This document shows, one piece after another, positions 12,393-18,061 of a stretch of DNA of 19,795 nucleotides. The notes below the pieces were generated by a model. The model ran no database searches, had not been told where the DNA came from, and was given only the letters and a program-made list of their open reading frames with translations. Origin of the DNA: Candidatus Methanoperedens sp. Its GTDB lineage: Archaea; Halobacteriota; Methanosarcinia; Methanosarcinales; Methanoperedenaceae. A program made the position numbers and the translations under genes. The stretch is from NCBI GenBank assembly GCA_026552835.1, contig JAPMTY010000006.1, positions 1 to 19,795 on the forward strand. The letters are read 5' to 3'. The stretch's first letter is position 1; each line of letters starts with the position of its first letter.

Positions 12393-13915
12393 GGCACCCC
12401 TCCAATCGCCTTAATCATCGCTGCCATCTTGCGCTCAGTCTCGTTATACTCGTATTCCGGGTCAGAATCCGCAACAATGCCTGCGCCGGCCTGCACTATT
12501 GCCGTTCTGCCGTTCTTGATTATCGTCCTTATTACTATGGCAAAATCCGCATCCCCGTTCCATGAGTAATAACCCACGCCGCCGCCGTAGATTCCTCTTG
12601 CATCTTTCTCAAGGTCGTGTATTATTTCCATTGCCCGGATCTTGGGCGCGCCTGAAAGCGTACCAGCCGGGAATATAGCGCGCGTGGCATCGAACTGGTC
12701 GCATTCGTCGCGCAGCGAGCCTGAAACGGTGCTCTCTATATGCTGGATATGGGAGTATTTCAGGACAGACATGAAATCGTCCACTTTCACCGAGCCGCCT
12801 TTTGAGACCATCCGCACATCATTGCGCCCGAGGTCAACGAGCATCACATGCTCAGCCCGCTCTTTCTCGCTTTCCAGCATCTCCTTTGCGTATGCTTCAT
12901 CCTCAGCTTTGGTATTCCCGCGCGGGCATGAGCCGGCTATCGGGTTGATTATAACCTTCCGTTTATGAACTGAAAGCAAAGTTTCGGGGCTTGCACCTAT
13001 GATAGCCGTGCCGTTGAACTCAAAAAGATACATGTAAGGACTTGGATTGACGCTCCTGAGCACTGTATATAGTTCAAGCGGCGTCTGGTCTGTTGTTACC
13101 TCGTACCTGCGTGACAGAACAACCTGGAAAATATCGCCGTCGATTATGTGTTTTTTTGCTTTCTTGACTGCATCTTCGTATTCTTCTTTACCCATATTGC
13201 AAGTTATTTGCGCGGGCTTGTTTTTCTTTGAAACAAGCGCATTGGCGTTGTTTATCACTTTCGCCAGTTTTTCGGCATCCGCTTTTGCATTTTGATACAC
13301 AGCCTCCGGATTGTCTTCCTTCATGACGAACGGCGTAACAACTATATACGTTTCATTTGTCAGGTGGTCAAAAACCACGGTTTTTGTGGTGAGCGCAAAC
13401 TGTGCGTCAGGAGTATTGCTCTTCTTTTGAGGAATATCCAGCCAGCAGTCATACACCATATCATAAGCGCAAAAACCGATAGCTCCGCCGAGAAATGTCT
13501 GCCTGTCAAAACTTTTGCCGATATATTTAACATTTGAGGCTGCAAAAGCCGCCCTTATGGCATCCATCGTATCAAATCCGGCTTTAAGTTTCCTTCCCCT
13601 GCCTTTTTTGGAATTGCAAACCTCCGAAAGCGAGGACTCGATTAGCTTAATCAGGTTTGTCCTGTGAGTGTAATCAAGCGTTAACAACCGGTTCTTGATT
13701 GTAATGACCGCGTCGGGTAAAGCCCCGACGAAAGAGAACCGGGCATGCTTTTTTTCCTTCTCAACTGATTCAAGAAGGTATGCGCATTTTTTATCCATCG
13801 CCGCGTAAAGGTCAAGAGGGGAACATTCGGTTTGTACCTTAGCCATAAGCTGGATGATAACAGGTTTTTCTTCTGAAAGGCTTATGAAATCCGGTTCACT
13901 TATATCAAATTCCAT
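12389..13915 (-). CDS. trpE: Anthranilate synthase component I TrpE
   Basis: Converts chorismate and ammonia to anthranilate. 508 residues from ATG 13915. The feedback site LLES (47-50, in KCAYLLESVE) suggests inhibition by tryptophan. Catalytic-domain blocks are all present: GDIFQVVLSRRYE, GASPETLL, PIAGSCPRG, EHVMLVDLGRNDV, GTLSGAPKIRAMEII and the glycine-rich IVQAGAGIVADSDPE. ATG 13915 is preferred over ATG 13927 because GAGG lies four bases before it, while the upstream ATG has no good ribosome binding site. The start overlaps the end of trpF by 11 bases. The Trp-binding motif separates it from aminodeoxychorismate synthase PabB. Confidence 0.95.
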   Translation of the reverse strand: MEFDISEPDFISLSEEKPVIIQLMAKVQTECSPLDLYAAMDKKCAYLLESVEKEKKHARFSFVGALPDAVITIKNRLLTLDYTHRTNLIKLIESSLSEVCNSKKGRGRKLKAGFDTMDAIRAAFAASNVKYIGKSFDRQTFLGGAIGFCAYDMVYDCWLDIPQKKSNTPDAQFALTTKTVVFDHLTNETYIVVTPFVMKEDNPEAVYQNAKADAEKLAKVINNANALVSKKNKPAQITCNMGKEEYEDAVKKAKKHIIDGDIFQVVLSRRYEVTTDQTPLELYTVLRSVNPSPYMYLFEFNGTAIIGASPETLLSVHKRKVIINPIAGSCPRGNTKAEDEAYAKEMLESEKERAEHVMLVDLGRNDVRMVSKGGSVKVDDFMSVLKYSHIQHIESTVSGSLRDECDQFDATRAIFPAGTLSGAPKIRAMEIIHDLEKDARGIYGGGVGYYSWNGDADFAIVIRTIIKNGRTAIVQAGAGIVADSDPEYEYNETERKMAAMIKAIGGVP

Positions 13916-14555
13916 GTATCCTCGCATTATTGATGAATGCCATCACTTTTTTTTCGTCTTTTTTTCCATCGGTTTCCACGCCCGAAGCCGTATCGACCGC
14001 ATACGGGCGCACGGTGCGCACAGCCGCTCTGACATTTTCAGGATTCAAGCCGCCTGCCAGTATCACAGGCATGCCTGCATGAAGAACCACTTCCGAACTT
14101 ATCTCCCAGTCATGTTGAGCTCCCGTTCCGCCGGTTTTTCCATCAATCGCGGTATCGAGAAGAACCGCATCCGCTATTCCTGAAAGTTCACTAATCTGTT
14201 TTATTAGTGTTCCGGGCTCCGAATTCTGCGAAACGGCAATTGTTTTAATGAGCTTTATCCCGGTTTCCTTTATTTGTTTAAGTTCAGAAATCGCCATTGC
14301 ATTATGTATCTGGACAGCGCCCGGTCTTGCAGTTTGTATCATATTGATGGCCTGTTCTGCAGTTTCCGGCATTATTACAAGCACTGAAGTCATAAAAACA
14401 GGTACTTTTGAAATCAGCCTTGATGCCTCGGTAATACTGATTTTCCTGGGTGAATCTACAGGGACTTCGGTTATGAATCCCACAGCGTCCGCCCCTGCGT
14501 TTATTGCCATGTTAAGGTCGCGGTCTGCTTTGATACCGCATATTTTTACTTTCAT
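13905..14555 (-). CDS. trpF: Phosphoribosylanthranilate isomerase TrpF
   Basis: Isomerises phosphoribosylanthranilate to the deoxyribulose form in tryptophan synthesis. A 216-residue TIM barrel with the catalytic Cys6 in KVKICGIK, general acid Asp134 in LLDTAIDGKTGGTG, and phosphate-binding AGGLNPENV and VDTASGVE blocks near the C terminus. All key residues are present. It lies nine bases after trpD and overlaps trpE. A mild AGTGA serves as ribosome binding site. Confidence 0.95.
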   Translation of the reverse strand: MKVKICGIKADRDLNMAINAGADAVGFITEVPVDSPRKISITEASRLISKVPVFMTSVLVIMPETAEQAINMIQTARPGAVQIHNAMAISELKQIKETGIKLIKTIAVSQNSEPGTLIKQISELSGIADAVLLDTAIDGKTGGTGAQHDWEISSEVVLHAGMPVILAGGLNPENVRAAVRTVRPYAVDTASGVETDGKKDEKKVMAFINNARIHGI

Positions 14556-14564
14556 TGTTTCACT

Positions 14565-15593
14565 TTACAAAAACCGCGCAAGCTTTCCGGGGTCGCCTGC
14601 CGCGTTCACGAATTCTTTCAATTTATCCAGAGCAACGCCTGTGTCAATAGACTGGTTCGCCATTATTATCCCTGATTCGATAGTATCAGCCTTTCCGCTG
14701 ACAAGCAGGGCTGCGCCTGCATTTATTACTATGATATCCCGCTTCGGGCCTTTTTTCCCTTTTAGCACTTCCACGATATCCCTTGCATTTTCTTCCGGGG
14801 TCCCGCCTGCGATTTCACCGGCCGTGGCACGCTTGATGCCAAGCTTTTCCGGCGTCAGGGTATATTTTGTTATCCTGCCGTGATTCAATTCTGCCACCTG
14901 GGTTTCGCCTGTATTTGATATCTCATCCATGCCGCTGCCGTGGACAACGAGCGCCCTTTCAGTCCCGAGTATGTTAAGGACGTTTGCCATGGGTTCGCAC
15001 AGGGAGCCGGCAAAAACGCCTATCAACTGCGCTTTTGCATTCGCAGGGTTCGTAAGCGGCCCGAGAATATTGAAAACAGTTCTGAAACCCAGGTCCCGCC
15101 TTATCTGCGCCACTCTTTTCATAGAGGGATGGAACACAGGCGCGAGCATGAAACCTATTCCCGTTTTTTCTATAATCTTTTGCACTTCCTGCGGTGATGA
15201 GTCTATCCTTATGCCAAGTTCTTTGAGTACATCGGCGCTTCCTGATTTTGAAGTGATTGAATAGTTGCCGTGCTTTGCAACAAAAACACCGCATGCAGCG
15301 GTCACTATGGCTGCTGCGGTACTTACGTTGATGGTGCCTGTCGAATCTCCGCCGGTTCCGCAGGTATCGATAAGTGTGCCTGCAACCTTCGGGGAAATAA
15401 TATTGGCGGCTTTCTTCATGCCCAGCGCAAGCCCTGCTATCTCTGCCGGGGTTTCACCCTTCATCTTCAGGGCTGTCAAAAATGCAGCTATCTGCGCATC
15501 GGTCGCCTCGCTGAATATCTTGGTTATTGCAAGGCCCGCCTCTTCTGTTGTCAGGCTCTGGTTCTGTATGAGTTTCAGAATATATTCTTTCAT
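14565..15593 (-). CDS. trpD: Anthranilate phosphoribosyltransferase TrpD
   Basis: Joins anthranilate to PRPP. 342 residues from ATG 15593. PRPP-binding CGTGGDSTGTINVST (78-92) and KHGNYSITSKSGSADVL (107-123) are complete, and VVHGSGMDEISNTGETQV carries the metal-binding Asp-Glu pair. An in-frame GTG at 15602 would add three residues, but the GTGA there is better read as the ribosome binding site for ATG 15593. It is the first gene of trpDFEG and directly follows the array of TGTACA boxes. Confidence 0.94.
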   Translation of the reverse strand: MKEYILKLIQNQSLTTEEAGLAITKIFSEATDAQIAAFLTALKMKGETPAEIAGLALGMKKAANIISPKVAGTLIDTCGTGGDSTGTINVSTAAAIVTAACGVFVAKHGNYSITSKSGSADVLKELGIRIDSSPQEVQKIIEKTGIGFMLAPVFHPSMKRVAQIRRDLGFRTVFNILGPLTNPANAKAQLIGVFAGSLCEPMANVLNILGTERALVVHGSGMDEISNTGETQVAELNHGRITKYTLTPEKLGIKRATAGEIAGGTPEENARDIVEVLKGKKGPKRDIIVINAGAALLVSGKADTIESGIIMANQSIDTGVALDKLKEFVNAAGDPGKLARFL

Positions 15594-15600
15594 AATTTTC

Positions 15601-15650
15601 ACTGTACAATCTTGTACAACAATGTATAAATGAGTACATCGTATATAAAA
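15601..15650 (-). promoter_or_regulatory. Four phased TRP-box-like operators and TATA box of the trp operon
   Basis: Read on the plus strand, TGTACA occurs at 15603-15608 and 15613-15618, TGTATA at 15623-15628 and AGTACA at 15633-15638: four boxes at exact 10-bp steps, one helical turn. The next step holds the TATA element (TATATAAAA, 15642-15650). The first two boxes form a perfect inverted repeat TGTACAA-TC-TTGTACA. With TATA centred near 15646, trp transcription would start near 15620, inside the array. TGTACA is the known TRP-box core bound by the repressor TrpY in Methanothermobacter, so repression by a TrpY-like protein in response to tryptophan is the natural inference. No trpY gene is in the window. 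Confidence 0.8.
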
Positions 15651-15690
15651 GTTACGTGATGCTTTAATATATGAAAAGCATTAGGAGGGA
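15642..15690 (+). promoter_or_regulatory. Promoter of the divergent membrane-anchored protein gene
   Basis: The nearly symmetric TATATAAAAG (15642-15651) can also drive rightward transcription, with start near 15672. GGAGG (15684-15688) is a strong ribosome binding site for ATG 15693. ATGCTTT (15659-15665) and AAAGCAT (15675-15681) form a 7-bp inverted repeat around the predicted start site, a possible operator. Sharing the TATA with trp would place both genes near the TRP boxes. Confidence 0.5.
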
Positions 15691-15692
15691 GC

Positions 15693-16586
15693 ATGAAGAA
15701 GCAGGATGCATATAAATTAATCGCAGCATTTATGATTTTAATCATGATTATCGTGCCCGTGGCTTATGTCATAACAAGCCCGAGTAGCAATTCGGCATCG
15801 CAGACATCCACGCAGCCATCGCAGCAGGATAAATACAATCCTGAATTCTGGACTGTCGACCAGCCGTTCTATTCAATTGCAGATGGTCTCAACATGACAC
15901 CTTACGGGGCAATCTCAGCGGATTTTGTGGATATTGATGGCATGACGCCTCAGATGAAACAGGCGGTTTTACAATACTCCGGGGATATGGGCTCTTTGAT
16001 AAATGACCTGGACAACAGGATTTACAAATCGAATACCACAAAAATGTATTTTGCAACCCTGCCGAGTATCCAGCAAGGAGTACCAAACTTCCTTCTGCTA
16101 AGTACCATGTACCCGGATAGGAATGATTTTGAATATATAGTGATACCCAACACGAATAATATACTCAAAAGACAGGATACAGGCGCAATAAACATACTGG
16201 GAAACCCTGTTATTTATGCCCCGAACGAAGAAACTGCAAGTCATGTTTTGGAAATCATGTACGGTCTGAATAAAACAAATACTTCGTTGGACTTATATAA
16301 TGGACTGCTCAGTAAAGTTGAGCCTGCACAGTATCAAACAATAAGTTCAAACGTGACTTTTGCAAAACAATTTTATATTGGTGTCCGGGCAATCAATGGA
16401 AGTTATGAAAGGACAACTGCATACATGGATGTGAACTCAAGCACTCTGGAAAAAATCAACAGGTTAAAAACCAATAGCACTAAAAATGGTTTCGAACTAT
16501 ATAACCTGACAACAAGCGGAAATTATACCTATGTCAGGATAGTATCAACCGATATTTCCAGAGTATTTAACGAAGAGATTCGTTAG
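15693..16586 (+). CDS. Membrane-anchored extracellular protein of unknown function
   Basis: 297 residues, not recognised. A short basic start is followed by one hydrophobic segment (about 8-29, KLIAAFMILIMIIVPVAYVI), then a Ser/Thr/Gln-rich low-complexity linker (about 30-46) and a soluble domain, giving an N-terminal anchor with the body outside the cell. About ten N-glycosylation sequons (NMT, NTT, NKT, NTS, NVT, NGS, NSS, NST, NLT, NYT) are spread through the protein, concentrated in its second half. It has no Cys. Divergent from the trp operon with a shared promoter region, but nothing in the protein points to tryptophan. Confidence 0.85.
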   Translation: MKKQDAYKLIAAFMILIMIIVPVAYVITSPSSNSASQTSTQPSQQDKYNPEFWTVDQPFYSIADGLNMTPYGAISADFVDIDGMTPQMKQAVLQYSGDMGSLINDLDNRIYKSNTTKMYFATLPSIQQGVPNFLLLSTMYPDRNDFEYIVIPNTNNILKRQDTGAINILGNPVIYAPNEETASHVLEIMYGLNKTNTSLDLYNGLLSKVEPAQYQTISSNVTFAKQFYIGVRAINGSYERTTAYMDVNSSTLEKINRLKTNSTKNGFELYNLTTSGNYTYVRIVSTDISRVFNEEIR

Positions 16587-16590
16587 CGCA

Positions 16591-16599
16591 AAATATATA
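16591..16599 (+). promoter_or_regulatory. TATA box of the L7Ae operon
   Basis: AAATATATA just after the preceding stop; expected transcription start near 16620, giving a leader of roughly 58 bases that contains the box C/D-like element. Confidence 0.55.
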
Positions 16600-16641
16600 C
16601 CCCATGGCGCTGTAGAGAAGCCGATACTTTTAATCGAATGA

Positions 16642-16669
16642 ATGATGAAGGATTAAATCCTGAAGGAAG
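16642..16669 (+). promoter_or_regulatory. Box C/D kink-turn-like element in the L7Ae leader
   Basis: ATGATGA (16642-16648, matching box C RUGAUGA) and CTGA (16660-16663, box D) bracket a short stem AGGAT (16649-16653) / ATCCT (16657-16661) with loop TAA. Beside the stem, G47-A48 faces G62-A63, allowing the tandem sheared G-A pairs of a kink-turn, with GAT as the three-base bulge. The likely Shine-Dalgarno AAGGA (16663-16667) touches box D. L7Ae is the archaeal kink-turn binder, so self-repression is suggested. The outer stem next to the bulge is weak (one U-A pair), though TTTTAAT (16628-16634) and ATTAAAA (16672-16678) could close it. Confidence 0.55.
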
Positions 16670-16677
16670 TAATTAAA

Positions 16678-17046
16678 ATGGCACAAACATATATCAAATT
16701 TGAAGTTCCCGCCGAGTTATCCAATAAAGCATTAGAAGCTCTGGAGATGGCACGGGATACAGGAAAGATTAAGAAAGGAACAAATGAAGCCACAAAAGCA
16801 ATCGAGCGTGGAATTGCAAAACTTGTAATAATCGGCGAAGATGTGAACCCGCCTGAAATTGTGATGCATCTGCCCGCACTTTGCGAGGAAAAGAATACAC
16901 CATATATCTTTGTTAAAAAACAGGTCGAACTCGGCGCAGCCGCAGGATTGAGCGTGGGAAGCGGAGCAGCGGCAATAGTTGAACCTGGAAAAGGCAAAGA
17001 GCTGGTTGATGAAGTGGCACAGAAAGTCCAGGCTTTGAAGAAGTGA
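16678..17046 (+). CDS. rpl7ae: 50S ribosomal protein L7Ae
   Basis: 122-residue kink-turn binding protein, part of the large subunit and also of box C/D and H/ACA ribonucleoproteins and archaeal RNase P. The RNA-contact motif [14 protein letters not shown] (32-45) and the [22 protein letters not shown] core are characteristic; the loop [18 protein letters not shown] (93-110) contributes to binding. Length is normal. It heads the L7Ae-S28e-L24e-Ndk operon, a widely conserved archaeal order. Its leader carries a box C/D-like element, so it may control its own translation. Confidence 0.97.
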   Translation: MAQTYIKFEVPAELSNKALEALEMARDTGKIKKGTNEATKAIERGIAKLVIIGEDVNPPEIVMHLPALCEEKNTPYIFVKKQVELGAAAGLSVGSGAAAIVEPGKGKELVDEVAQKVQALKK

Positions 17047-17050
17047 GAGC

Positions 17051-17266
17051 ATGGCAGATGAAGACGCGGGATATCCCGCTGAAATAATTGAAGTCGTCGG
17101 TAAGACCGGCATGCATGGTGAAGCCATGCAGATACAGTGCCGGGTACTTGACGGCAGGGATAAGGGCAGGATTATTACCCGCAATGTCGTCGGACCTGTG
17201 AAGCGCGGCGATATCCTGATTTTGCTTGAGACTTCAAGGGAAGCTAAGAAATTAATGTCAAGGTGA
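17051..17266 (+). CDS. rps28e: 30S ribosomal protein S28e
   Basis: 71-residue small-subunit protein of the OB-fold S28e family. [20 protein letters not shown] near the N terminus and [20 protein letters not shown] followed by [12 protein letters not shown] are typical, as is the basic LMSR end. The start lies four bases after the L7Ae stop, with GTGAG at the junction serving as ribosome binding site. Nothing unusual. Confidence 0.97.
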   Translation: MADEDAGYPAEIIEVVGKTGMHGEAMQIQCRVLDGRDKGRIITRNVVGPVKRGDILILLETSREAKKLMSR

Positions 17267-17270
17267 GATC

Positions 17271-17462
17271 ATGGAAAAAAAGAAATGTTCTTTCTGCGGA
17301 GGCGCTATTGAGCCCGGCACCGGCAAGCTTTATGCCAAAAAGGACGGGACTGTCTTCTATTTTTGTTCATCAAAATGCCAGGGGAATTTAAACCTTGGCA
17401 GGATTCCACGCAAGGTCAGATGGACAGAGGCGGGACGTAAAGCAAGAGGGAAAACAGCATAA
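17271..17462 (+). CDS. rpl24e: 50S ribosomal protein L24e
   Basis: 63-residue zinc-binding protein. The ribbon is CSFCGG (Cys6, Cys9) and CSSKC (Cys32, Cys36), followed by the conserved [19 protein letters not shown] stretch. GGTGA overlapping the S28e stop gives the ribosome binding site. Normal length for the archaeal family. Confidence 0.97.
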   Translation: MEKKKCSFCGGAIEPGTGKLYAKKDGTVFYFCSSKCQGNLNLGRIPRKVRWTEAGRKARGKTA

Positions 17463-17474
17463 AAGGTGGGAGCC

Positions 17475-17927
17475 GTGGAACGCACTTACGTGATGGTTAA
17501 ACCCGACGGCGTACAGCGGGGGCTGGTCGGGGAGGTCATAAGCCGGATAGAGCGGCGCGGGCTTAAAATAGTGGCCATGCGCATGAATACGATTTCCACG
17601 GATATCGCCAAAAAACATTATGCTGAACATTCCCAAAAACCTTTTTTTAATTCGCTTATCAGTTTTATTACATCGGGGCCATCGGTTTCAATGGTGGTTG
17701 AAGGCAAGAATTCGGTTTCTGTGATGCGGGCAATAAACGGGGCTACCAACCCTGTAAATGCGGCCACCGGTTCAATCCGGGGCGATCTTGCTCTTGATAC
17801 CGGGCGCAATATCGTCCATGCCAGCGACTCACCGGATTCGGCGGAAAGGGAAATAAGCATCCATTTCAAGGATTCAGAGATAGCGGGATATTCGAGAGTG
17901 GACGAAGCCTGGATATACGAAAATTAA
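17475..17927 (+). CDS. ndk: Nucleoside diphosphate kinase
   Basis: Transfers phosphate from ATP to nucleoside diphosphates. 150 residues from a GTG at 17475, giving the standard start [16 protein letters not shown]. An in-frame GTG at 17466 would add three residues but lies inside the GGTGG (17465-17469) that acts as ribosome binding site five bases before 17475. The phosphorylated His115 is in [18 protein letters not shown], and RAINGATNP and GSIRGDL are conserved. Last gene of the L7Ae operon; its product supplies GTP for translation factors such as the adjacent infB. Confidence 0.96.
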   Translation: MERTYVMVKPDGVQRGLVGEVISRIERRGLKIVAMRMNTISTDIAKKHYAEHSQKPFFNSLISFITSGPSVSMVVEGKNSVSVMRAINGATNPVNAATGSIRGDLALDTGRNIVHASDSPDSAEREISIHFKDSEIAGYSRVDEAWIYEN

Positions 17928-18061
17928 GGGTATCATTTCAAAAGCGATTATAAGCCAATTGAGTACGACGTGTGGAGGCTGGCGGTTAATCCAAGACCAT
18001 CCTGAACTATTGATAGTAAAATTAACAAAAAGTGTATTATAACTCAGTACAATTATAGAGT
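17928..18061 (+). promoter_or_regulatory. infB promoter; leaderless start predicted
   Basis: In this 134-base gap TATTATAA (18034-18041) has its centre about 25 bases before ATG 18062, and no Shine-Dalgarno lies between them, so the infB mRNA probably begins at or next to the ATG. A small inverted repeat ACTAT-TG-ATAGT sits at 18006-18017. I found no tRNA or clear guide RNA in the gap. Confidence 0.5.

Noticed and set aside
12642..13295. Plus-strand frames inside trpE
   Set aside because: They are shadows of conserved trpE blocks on the other strand.
15603..15618. Reading the TGTACAA-TC-TTGTACA palindrome as an intrinsic terminator hairpin
   Set aside because: It lies at the 5' end of the trp operon with two more phased boxes and has no T-tract, so an operator explains it better.
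17928..18061. Possible guide RNA (CTGA-like box D) before infB
   Set aside because: A CTGA occurs near 18002, but there is no box C at a suitable distance and no stable stem.
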